Source: Levilactobacillus brevis ATCC 14869 = DSM 20054
GTDB lineage: Bacteria > Bacillota > Bacilli > Lactobacillales > Lactobacillaceae
Direction: 5' to 3'
Assembly (NCBI RefSeq): GCF_001433855.1
Contig: NZ_AZCP01000003.1
Span: 401,280 to 465,279 of the forward strand
DNA length: 64,000 nt
The position numbers and the translations under genes were made by a program. The notes beneath the pieces are model-generated. The model worked only from the letters and a program-made list of their open reading frames with translations, searched no databases and had not been told where the DNA came from. Every line of letters starts with the position of its first letter. Within the stretch, counting starts at the first letter, position 1. Shown here piece after piece: positions 41,591 to 48,572 of this stretch.

Positions 41591-42070
41591 ATGAAGGTTA
41601 TTATGGGTGCCGATCCATTAGGTTACGATTTGAAAGAAGCAGTTAAAGCACATTTGGTAAAACAGGGGATAGAAGTTGAAGATATCACGTCAACCAATGA
41701 TGTTGATTATTTCTCAGTTGGTGAAGCACTAGGTAAGCGAATTGCAACGGGTGAGTTTACCCGTGGCTTTATCTTCTGCGGGACTGGTATGGGTGTGAAT
41801 ATCGTGGTTAATAAGTACCAAGGGGTTTACAGTGCCTTATGTGAAAGCATTGAAACCGCACGACTTTCACGCGTTATTAATAATGCTAACGTGTTAGCTA
41901 TGGGTGGGATCGTCATGACGCCATACATGGCCAATCAGATGGCCGATGTTTTCTTGAACACGCCATTTTCAGAAGGTTTTTCTGAAGCTGATCCTAAATT
42001 TTTAAAGGGCGCTTACAAGGATGTTCAAACGACTGAGACTAAGATTACGGCTTTTAATACGAAACATTAA
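41591..42070 (+). CDS. RpiB/LacAB-family sugar-phosphate isomerase
   Basis: 159 residues. The family pattern is present with changes: the N-terminal GADPLGYDLKEAVK replaces the usual SDHAGxxLK, so the typical H after D is Pro here. The catalytic loop is FCGTGMGVNIVVNKYQGV (Cys at about residue 64), and the base-residue region SRVINNANVLAMGG follows. Such proteins isomerise ribose 5-phosphate or other pentose/tetrose/hexose phosphates. The changed DHAG motif suggests a substrate other than ribose 5-phosphate, for example a tetrose phosphate or galactose 6-phosphate. It forms an operon with the aldo/keto reductase, under MerR control. Confidence 0.85.
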   Translation: MKVIMGADPLGYDLKEAVKAHLVKQGIEVEDITSTNDVDYFSVGEALGKRIATGEFTRGFIFCGTGMGVNIVVNKYQGVYSALCESIETARLSRVINNANVLAMGGIVMTPYMANQMADVFLNTPFSEGFSEADPKFLKGAYKDVQTTETKITAFNTKH

Positions 42071-42113
42071 ATAGCAAGAATCATTAGAACATTGATTAAG
42101 GAGCGTTGTAGAT

Positions 42114-43067
42114 ATGAAAACAATTAAATTGGGTAATAGTCAATTGGAAAAGTCTGCAGTTGCCTTGGGAATTATGCGCATGGTGCGTTTAGATTCTCAG
42201 GATGCGACTAAAGTTTTAGAAGTTATTCATGATAGAGAAATTAATTTCATTGATTCTGCTGACATTTATGGCAATGGGGATTCAGAACGAATTTTCGGGA
42301 AGGCATTTAAGCAATCTAGTCTTAAACGGGAAGACTTCTTCATCCAGTCTAAGGGTGGCATTGTCCTTGATCCGGAAAAGAGCTCTGGTGAATTAGTATT
42401 TGGTCAACGATATGATTTTTCCAAAGAGCATTTACTTGAGACCGTCGATCAGATTCTGCAACGAATGCAGATTGATTATCTGGACTCATTCCTGTTACAT
42501 CGACCAGATTCGTTAATGGATCCAGCAGAGGTTTCAGCGGCATTTGATGAATTACAGGCGGCTGGTAAAGTTCGACACTTTGGGGTTTCTAATTTCAACC
42601 CAATGCAGGTTGAACTACTACAATCGGTGCTTAGTCAACATCTGATGATTAACCAATTACAGTTTGGCGTTATGCACACTGGACCAATTCAATTTGGCCT
42701 GCATACCAATATGCAAGATGAGGCCAGCATTAATCATGATGGTGAAATTCTGGAGTATTCACGGCTGCATAACATGACCATTCAAGCTTGGTCACCATAC
42801 CAATACGGCTTGTTTGAAGGGACCTTTATCAATAATTCGAAATTCTCTGAACTGAATGATGAATTACAGGCCTTGGCGGATAAATACGGTGTTACAAAGA
42901 ATGCCATCGCAACGGCGTGGATTTTACGCCATCCAGCAAAAATGCAAGTAATTCTTGGATCAATGAACCCAGAACACTTAGACGAAAGTATTGCCGGAAC
43001 TGAGGTTACATTAACGCGTCAGGAATGGTACGACGTCTACCTTGCTGCCGGAAATGATTTACCATAA
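42114..43067 (+). CDS. aldo/keto reductase (YdhF-like)
   Basis: 317 residues. The NADPH-binding TIM barrel is intact: FIDSADIYGNGDSERIFGKAFK with the catalytic Asp and Tyr (about residues 45-55), IQSKGGI with Lys (about 80), and FLLHRPDSLMDPAEV with His (about 126). The C-terminal IATAWILRHPAKMQVILGSMNPEHLDES is the cofactor contact. It is the YdhF branch. It reduces aldehydes or ketones with NADPH. It is 43 bases after the isomerase and likely works in the same stress/sugar response controlled by the MerR regulator. No terminator is obvious within 100 bases of the stop. Confidence 0.92.
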   Translation: MKTIKLGNSQLEKSAVALGIMRMVRLDSQDATKVLEVIHDREINFIDSADIYGNGDSERIFGKAFKQSSLKREDFFIQSKGGIVLDPEKSSGELVFGQRYDFSKEHLLETVDQILQRMQIDYLDSFLLHRPDSLMDPAEVSAAFDELQAAGKVRHFGVSNFNPMQVELLQSVLSQHLMINQLQFGVMHTGPIQFGLHTNMQDEASINHDGEILEYSRLHNMTIQAWSPYQYGLFEGTFINNSKFSELNDELQALADKYGVTKNAIATAWILRHPAKMQVILGSMNPEHLDESIAGTEVTLTRQEWYDVYLAAGNDLP

Positions 43068-43321
43068 TGTCATGTTCTAAGGATTGTTAACTGCTGAATA
43101 GAAAACTTGTATTTTTAAATGGATTTTGAGGTTTTAGAATATGATAAGGGACGTGTGATAGAAAAGACTTTAATTCAGTGAATAATTGATAAGACTTAGT
43201 AAGAGATTCATAAATAATTTTTGACGCGCCTTATACTTATTCAAGTGTATAATAAAAGATATTAAATAGTTCTTAAAAAACTTGGTTTATCAATTATACA
43301 TGATTGGAGGTCGTCAACTTT

Positions 43322-44578
43322 ATGAAAAAAATATTTATAGGATTAATAGCTATTGGTGCCGCTATCTGGTTTACTGGAGGCACTGTTGCGTGGGCAGCGG
43401 ATACAACGGTTACCGATCCCAAAAGTGTGGTTACTTATGGTTTCTCGGGAACAAATCTAATTCTACAAACGTATAAAGCCAAATTACCACAGCTCTACAC
43501 CTCAGTAGATTGGGAAAATCCAAGCGATTATCAGTTTGACGAATATCCTGATGATGCAAGCGTCGAGACTTCCCATATTGATCAAGTTTATGGTATTGGA
43601 TTTAATCTACAAAAGCAAGAGACATGGTACCTCCAAGATCAGCTGGAAAACGTGAGTACTCAACGCTATACCCCAGCAAGTGAGTGGGGTATTCTACCTT
43701 TAGACTTTGATAATAGTGCAACAAGCTTACAGTTGAATTGTACAACAACGGTTCACTATCTTGTTGAGGGAACGGATAAGGACGCGGTAGCACCCTATAA
43801 GCTAAATTATCCCATTCCGACCATTCTAGAGGATGGAACTGATACGACTAGTGAGATTTCGACAACTGCATCTGATTTTAAAACTGAACTGTCCGAAGCG
43901 AAACCAACGCTTAAGGGGTATACGTTTAAATCAATGGGTGACTTTAAGTATGGTGTTAAGAGCTCTGACTTTCCAACGGATGTCACCTATTATTATTCTA
44001 GGAATTCACCGGTCACACCCCCGGAAAACAACGAAAACGCAGCATCTTCATCATCAAGTGCTATGACTTCTAGTGACGCTTCGGTAACTAGTGAATTACC
44101 ACAACAAGTGACGGCTTTTAAAAAGCGAGCTATTATGGTGACTAAGAAAATGGGTCTGTACAATGAGCCAACCTTTACAAGTAAGTCACGGATGTTTTAT
44201 TACGCCAAGGCTTCCCGCACGAAGCGGCCGCAACTAATCGTTACTGGGCTGGCGCAATCAGTTAACGGACGGACGCGGTATTTAGTCCGGGATGTGACGG
44301 CGGGTTCAAAATATCGCGGTGAGACAGGATATATAACAGCCGTAAAGGGATTTACAACGCCAACTTACTATCAACATAATCCCCAACAAGTTAAGATTCT
44401 GGCTAAGTCCGGTGTTAATGTGTATCGAAATAAGAACTTAACACAGCGGGTGGGACACCTAAAGAAGGGGAAGGTCGTTCACGTCAAACGGATTATGCAT
44501 TACCATTTGACGACCCGATTAGTTCTGACCGATGGGTCTTTTATTACGGCTAATAAAGCCTATGTGATTAAGAAGTAA
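43322..44578 (+). CDS. secreted protein paralogous to the one at 26400-27650
   Basis: 418 residues from the ATG at 43322 (11 bases after GGAGG). The signal peptide (1-25, ending AWAAD) is followed by a mixed domain (about 26-150) and a MucBP-like segment (about 155-230; YKLNYPIPTILEDGTDTTSE ... GYTFKS). A Ser/Thr linker (about 235-260) leads to a basic C-terminal module (about 265-418) almost identical in order to the other protein: GLYNEPTFTSKSRMFYYAKASRTKRP, TGYITAVKGF, TTRLVLTDGSFITANKAYVIKK. No LPXTG. The likely role is cell-wall binding via the basic repeats. It is monocistronic. Confidence 0.75.
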   Translation: MKKIFIGLIAIGAAIWFTGGTVAWAADTTVTDPKSVVTYGFSGTNLILQTYKAKLPQLYTSVDWENPSDYQFDEYPDDASVETSHIDQVYGIGFNLQKQETWYLQDQLENVSTQRYTPASEWGILPLDFDNSATSLQLNCTTTVHYLVEGTDKDAVAPYKLNYPIPTILEDGTDTTSEISTTASDFKTELSEAKPTLKGYTFKSMGDFKYGVKSSDFPTDVTYYYSRNSPVTPPENNENAASSSSSAMTSSDASVTSELPQQVTAFKKRAIMVTKKMGLYNEPTFTSKSRMFYYAKASRTKRPQLIVTGLAQSVNGRTRYLVRDVTAGSKYRGETGYITAVKGFTTPTYYQHNPQQVKILAKSGVNVYRNKNLTQRVGHLKKGKVVHVKRIMHYHLTTRLVLTDGSFITANKAYVIKK

Positions 44579-44628
44579 TTAACGATATTTAAGGCTGGAT
44601 AAACGGTAATTTAGTATAGGTTATTAAA

Positions 44629-44667
44629 GCTTGATCCCTGCAATTTATGGGGGGGTCAAGCCTTTTA
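44629..44667 (+). terminator. intrinsic terminator
   Basis: GCTTGATCCC pairs with GGGGTCAAGC across a 13-base loop and is followed by CTTTTATTTT. Confidence 0.75.
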
Positions 44668-44722
44668 TTTTCTGAGATTCGACATTGACTAACTTGATGA
44701 TGACTTTAAGCGCAGGTCCTGT

Positions 44723-44932
44723 ATGAATTTAAAATGTCAGCGCGTTAATGAGAAGCTAAAGGTGGATTTGTCACGGGCTGAGATTGAGACGCTGGTGCAG
44801 GATATCTTGGGTGACGAGCAAACGATGCTTGAAAAGCGGGGGAAGAATTACTACGTCACCAGCTTAGCTCGCCACACAAGATTGACGATAAATTCGTTTA
44901 ATTTTCGGCTGATTACGGCGGATTGTATCTGA
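44723..44932 (+). pseudogene. truncated duplicate of the DUF3781 gene
   Basis: From about 44738 to 44932 the DNA is nearly identical to 40487-40675 of the DUF3781 gene: long identical tracts such as GCTGAGATTGAGACG and the whole segment from GGTGACGAGCAAACG to GGCGGAT match. The first 24 codons of the parent are missing and replaced by unrelated sequence, and the apparent ATG has no good ribosome-binding site. It is therefore a recent partial copy and probably not functional, though its frame is still open (69 codons). Confidence 0.8.
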
Positions 44933-45011
44933 TGGATCTTCGCGGGGCTCAATGTTTTATACCAGTTTATTTGGTATACTAAATGAAATATAACTCAAAG
45001 AAAGTGACATT

Positions 45012-45350
45012 GTGAATGCACTAGCTAAAAAGATTATAGAGCTGAGTTTACCAGTGATTCTGCTGAGTTTTCCAGCCGTTATCATGGTCGATGGCGTCGT
45101 TAGAGTTTTACAACATGACAATATGAACCCCGATGTGGTAGTTGCGTTAGGCGGGATCATGCTGTTTGCCATTAGTGGCCTGATTACTTTGATTTATGGG
45201 ATTAGTTGGTATCGTCACCGGTCAACATATCTTCGGTACCGCCGGTGGCTATGTTGGTTCTATGGCGTGGTGGCCTTAGTGGCGATGCTAATGGTCTACT
45301 TAGCTGCAACATTGCCAGAATGGCTGACGCGGTTAATTGGAATTGGATAA
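45012..45350 (+). CDS. small membrane protein
   Basis: 112 residues starting with GTG at 45012 after AAAGAAAGTG. Three hydrophobic segments are visible (about residues 10-30, 39-58, 80-100) with a basic loop (SWYRHRSTYLRYRRWL) between the second and third. No family recognised. It is monocistronic, with a TATACT-like box at about 44974-44979 and a terminator 70 bases after its stop. Confidence 0.6.
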   Translation: MNALAKKIIELSLPVILLSFPAVIMVDGVVRVLQHDNMNPDVVVALGGIMLFAISGLITLIYGISWYRHRSTYLRYRRWLCWFYGVVALVAMLMVYLAATLPEWLTRLIGIG

Positions 45351-45416
45351 GCAAGTGTTAAGCGAGATGTTTGGTCCGCAATATTTAGCGAGTCATACTT
45401 AATAGATTAGAATTTA

Positions 45417-45458
45417 AAAGAGATAACCAAGGCCGCTCTGCCTGGGTATCTCTTTTTG
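45417..45458. terminator. bidirectional terminator
   Basis: AAAAGAGATAACC and GGGTATCTCTTTT with an inner GG/CC pair form the stem; T runs on both sides suit both strands. Confidence 0.8.
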
Positions 45459-45513
45459 ACGATTTAAAACGGAATTATATCCAGTAATTTTTAAAACTAT
45501 AGCAAGATTTCCC

Positions 45514-45909
45514 TTACAGATCACCCAATTTTTCGATAAGTCCTGCCAGCTTTTCTTGATGGTTGTGTTGAATCTCAGTGGTCATTTGGGAAGTAATTGT
45601 CATGAGTTGGGCGTAGAAGTGATGTTGAGCGACAAAGGCGTCATGCTTTTCCTGAATCATTGCCAGAACGGCTTGGCGGCACGCTGGTGTGATCGGTTGT
45701 GTTTGTAGTGAGCGGACTTGGGCGATTTCGTCCAAAGATAATCCGGCCAATTTCAAATTTTGGATGATGGTATAAGCCGTTACGTCATCAAGTGTGTATT
45801 CGCGATAACCATTCTGTGTGCGGTAAGGTGTTAGGATTCCCAATGAGTCATAGTGACGGAGCGTGTCACGAGTGGTATGGGCTAATTGACAAAATTCGGT
45901 CGTCTTCAT
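45514..45909 (-). CDS. MerR-family regulator of the MBL hydrolase
   Basis: 131 residues from the ATG at 45909, after AGGAG. The frame continues upstream but that part overlaps the promoter. The HTH is standard: TTEFCQLAHTTRDTLRHYDSLGILTPYRTQNGYREYTLDDV (residues 3-43). The C-terminal part (about 75-131) forms a dimerisation coiled coil. No metal-binding cysteine pair is evident. It diverges from the MBL hydrolase at 46086; both sides have TTGACY-19-box promoters with a GGGGG/CCCCC dyad in the spacer, so it probably regulates both itself and that gene. Confidence 0.92.
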   Translation of the reverse strand: MKTTEFCQLAHTTRDTLRHYDSLGILTPYRTQNGYREYTLDDVTAYTIIQNLKLAGLSLDEIAQVRSLQTQPITPACRQAVLAMIQEKHDAFVAQHHFYAQLMTITSQMTTEIQHNHQEKLAGLIEKLGDL

Positions 45910-45932
45910 ATGATCATCTCCTAGTGAAGTTA

Positions 45933-45963
45933 AGTCTAACATGGGGGATGTCCCCCGGGTCAA
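45933..45963 (-). promoter_or_regulatory. MerR-type promoter of the regulator gene
   Basis: On the minus strand TTGACC (45963-45958), 19 bases, TAGACT (45938-45933). The spacer is centred on GGGGGA-TG-TCCCCC. Confidence 0.8.
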
Positions 45964-46031
45964 GGAAACTATCAGAAAACCAAAGATTATTAGGAGTGGG
46001 TTTCTTAAGATTAATTAGGATGGCTATCGGG

Positions 46032-46062
46032 TTGACTTGGTGGTTGACCCCCATGATATGCT
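46032..46062 (+). promoter_or_regulatory. MerR-type promoter of the MBL hydrolase gene
   Basis: TTGACT (46032-46037), 19 bases, TATGCT (46057-46062). The spacer contains GGTGG ... CCCCC, a one-mismatch version of the dyad at the divergent promoter. Confidence 0.7.
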
Positions 46063-46085
46063 CACGCTAATCAAGGGGTGATAAA

Positions 46086-46799
46086 ATGAGAATTCGACAA
46101 TTTGGCAATATTTATCAGTTAGCATTTCTACCAACTATTTTTCCGATTAATTGTTATTTGGTTGATGAAGGTGTGGATTTGACATTGATTGATACCGGTA
46201 TGGCATTTTGCACCAAAGGAATTTTACAAGTGATTAAGAGGCTTAATAAACCACTTGCTAGAATTGCCCTAACGCATCCGCACGTGGATCATATTGGCTC
46301 GTTGGATGCGATTAAGGCGGCTTTTCCGGCGGCACAAGTGTATGTGTCTAGACGAGATGCGCGGTTAATGCTGGGGGACACCAGTTTGCAATGTACGGAG
46401 GACCAAACGGAGATTAAAGGTGGTTTTGACCAACATGTGCAGACTAAACCAGACAATTTGTTAGAAGAAAATTATCAGCTAAAATCACTGACGGTTTACG
46501 ATGCCCCCGGACACACACCGGGGTCCATCGTCTTTTACCAAAAGTCGTCGGCTATATTATTGGCGGGGGATGCCATGGTTACTCGGGGTGGTTTGGCAGT
46601 TGCTGGGGATAAACGGTGGTTATTCCCGTTTTCAGCCGCGGCGACTTGGAGTCCTGCAACGGCGATTAAGAGTATGGAACGACTGAATCAGTTGCCAATT
46701 TGCTATTTACTGGTTGGGCATGGACGAGCTATGGAGGATGCCAATCAGAAGATTACCAAGGCAATTTGGCGAGCAGAACGGAAGGTTGGGCACGTATAG
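46086..46799 (+). CDS. MBL-fold metallo-hydrolase
   Basis: 237 residues. The metal motif THPHVDHIGSLDAI (HxHxDH, about residues 58-71) is intact, followed by the second histidine region DAPGHTPGSIVFY (about 140-152), an Asp in LLAGDAMV (about 161) and the final histidine in LVGHGR (about 215). The fold is the glyoxalase II/beta-lactamase type. The substrate is unknown; a small thiol ester, lactone or quorum molecule is possible. RBS AAGGGGTG. It is regulated, by inference, by the MerR protein on its left. Confidence 0.9.
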   Translation: MRIRQFGNIYQLAFLPTIFPINCYLVDEGVDLTLIDTGMAFCTKGILQVIKRLNKPLARIALTHPHVDHIGSLDAIKAAFPAAQVYVSRRDARLMLGDTSLQCTEDQTEIKGGFDQHVQTKPDNLLEENYQLKSLTVYDAPGHTPGSIVFYQKSSAILLAGDAMVTRGGLAVAGDKRWLFPFSAAATWSPATAIKSMERLNQLPICYLLVGHGRAMEDANQKITKAIWRAERKVGHV

Positions 46800-46847
46800 G
46801 ACGGGTTATTAGGAAAAAGACGATATTGAAAAATTTAAAAGTAGTTG

Positions 46848-46903
46848 CTCAAAGTGACCGCCTAAGACTGGACATTAGTTCAATCTTAGGCGGTCACTTT
46901 GAG
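46848..46903. repeat. 20-bp perfect inverted repeat between convergent genes
   Basis: Left arm 46848-46867 starts CTCAAAGTGACCGCC; right arm 46884-46903 is its exact complement, loop 16 bases. No T run follows on the plus strand, and only GTTGC on the other. It is probably a bidirectional terminator of the Rho-independent type without U tract, or a palindromic element. Confidence 0.8.
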
Positions 46904-46925
46904 TAAGTTATTAGCATGAAGAATG

Positions 46926-48296
46926 TCAGACTGGCCGTTTAAACTGCGACTGTAAGCGCCGTGCTGCAATAACCGCTCCGACTAACAGCAACAAGCAGAC
47001 TAGAAAGCCGGCTTCAATACCGATGTGGCCGTTACCCGGGAAGGTGCGATTAACCAATGCGACCACTGCGATGATAATGGCCGTTCCAAATGAGGCCGCA
47101 ACTTGTCGAATTGTATTGAAGGTTGCGACACCGTCTGGCACCATCTCATAAGGCAGTAAGCCCAGTGCGTGAGTCTGTAACGGAATTAGCATGGTGACCA
47201 AGCCTAGTTGTCGGACAGCCTGGAAAATAGCCAAGATGACTGGTGAACTACTCGTACCAATCAATGCTTGAAGTAGCGTTCCAGCACAGTCGATACTTAA
47301 GCCAATGGCGACTAGCCGTTTGACCGAAATTCGGTCGTACAATCGACCGCTCAACCGGGATAGCGTTCCCGTCAGCAGAGCACCAGGGAGAATCACCAGC
47401 CCTGAAACCAAGGCACTACGGTGCTGAATCGTCTGAATCAACAAGGGCAACAGAATGGTATTGCCATACATGGTCGCCACAATCAGCATGTTAACCAGTG
47501 TTGCTGTGACGAATTGCCCATGGTTGAACACATGTAAATTAATTAGCGGATCAGTGTGCCCCAATTGCGATTTAACAAAAATTAGACTAAATACAAGACC
47601 AATCAACAATAGCCCACCAACTTGCCAGCTCAGAAAGCTGGCGGTTGAAATGTTAGATAACCCCATCAGAATACACCAAAGACCGATGCTGACCAGCACG
47701 AAGCCACGGGAATCGAAATGCGGTGATTCGTTGTGGGGAATCTTTGGCAGGATAATTAGAGAAGCAACTAAGGTGATGAGGATGAATGGGATGATAATAA
47801 TGAAGAGATAACGCCAAGATAGGTAGTCTAAGATAACCCCAGAGACGGTTGGCCCGATAATGGGGGAGAAGTTAAAGGCCAGGCCAATGATGCCCATAAT
47901 GGCACCTTTTTTAGCGGGTTCGGCGTAGCGAATGGCCAGCACGTTGACTAGCGGCATCATCATGCCGGCTCCTACCGCCTGAATCATGCGCGCCACGATG
48001 ACCAAGATGAAAGCGTGGCACAGGGCGCCTAATAACGTCCCAGCCAGGAAAATAAGGGTCGCTAATATGTAAAGATTGCGGAACAAGAAGCGTTTAATCA
48101 GGTAGGCACTCACCGGAATCATCAGCGCGTTGACCAGCATGTAGCCGTTGGTTACCCACTGAACCTGGGCCTCTGAGATATGAAAGGCGGTCATTAGCTG
48201 GGGCAATCCCGTATTCATCAGGGTCGAACACAGAATGCCGAAGAATGTCCCAAATACCATAACTATTAGGGAGCGAGAGATGCGTTTATTCGTCAT
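46926..48296 (-). CDS. DHA2-type MFS multidrug efflux transporter
   Basis: 456 residues of the EmrB/QacA/LmrB group. The first motif GLPQLMTAFHISEAQVQWVTNGYMLVNALMIPVSAYL (about 28-64) and the drug:H+ antiporter motif GAGMMMPLVNVLAI (about 108-121) are clear. About 12-14 membrane segments follow. The signature loop RLSGRLYDRISVKRLVAIGL (about 310-330) is of the DHA type. Exports toxic compounds using the proton gradient. Start ATG at 48296 with AAAGGA. An AAATAGTTG/CAACTATTT palindrome sits between promoter and start, pointing to a TetR/MarR-type repressor that is not encoded here. Confidence 0.92.
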   Translation of the reverse strand: MTNKRISRSLIVMVFGTFFGILCSTLMNTGLPQLMTAFHISEAQVQWVTNGYMLVNALMIPVSAYLIKRFLFRNLYILATLIFLAGTLLGALCHAFILVIVARMIQAVGAGMMMPLVNVLAIRYAEPAKKGAIMGIIGLAFNFSPIIGPTVSGVILDYLSWRYLFIIIIPFILITLVASLIILPKIPHNESPHFDSRGFVLVSIGLWCILMGLSNISTASFLSWQVGGLLLIGLVFSLIFVKSQLGHTDPLINLHVFNHGQFVTATLVNMLIVATMYGNTILLPLLIQTIQHRSALVSGLVILPGALLTGTLSRLSGRLYDRISVKRLVAIGLSIDCAGTLLQALIGTSSSPVILAIFQAVRQLGLVTMLIPLQTHALGLLPYEMVPDGVATFNTIRQVAASFGTAIIIAVVALVNRTFPGNGHIGIEAGFLVCLLLLVGAVIAARRLQSQFKRPV

Positions 48297-48313
48297 TGAC
48301 CAAAGTCCTTTCT

Positions 48314-48338
48314 AAATAGTTGAAACGAGCAACTATTT
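48314..48338. promoter_or_regulatory. 9-bp perfect inverted repeat operator of the MFS gene
   Basis: AAATAGTTG, seven bases, CAACTATTT. It lies 18-42 bases upstream of the minus-strand start at 48296. A TTGACA box (minus strand) lies further upstream near 48365. Confidence 0.65.
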
Positions 48339-48479
48339 TACCGTATCATACGGGCAGATTTTGTCAACTTTGATTTTGTTCAGTGCTGCGCTTAAGCATA
48401 AAGTGGTTGCTCCAACAGGGAATAGAGTAGATAAAATTCTGACAAACGCTTTGTTAAAACGCATGTGATTTAACAAACA

Positions 48480-48528
48480 GTTTATCATTGAAATAATGTT
48501 ATGTTTCAATAATTATGTTATGATAAAC
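48480..48528. promoter_or_regulatory. nested dyad upstream of the LRR/MucBP adhesin gene
   Basis: GTTTATCAT (48480-48488) and ATGATAAAC (48520-48528) enclose a second dyad, ATTGAAA (48487-48493) and TTTCAAT (48504-48510). Both arms are perfect. It lies 45 bases before the adhesin start and could be two operators or a cruciform/hairpin. Confidence 0.5.
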
Positions 48529-48572
48529 CTAACAATGATATGAAATAAAATTTGTGTGGGGGGATCATAAAC

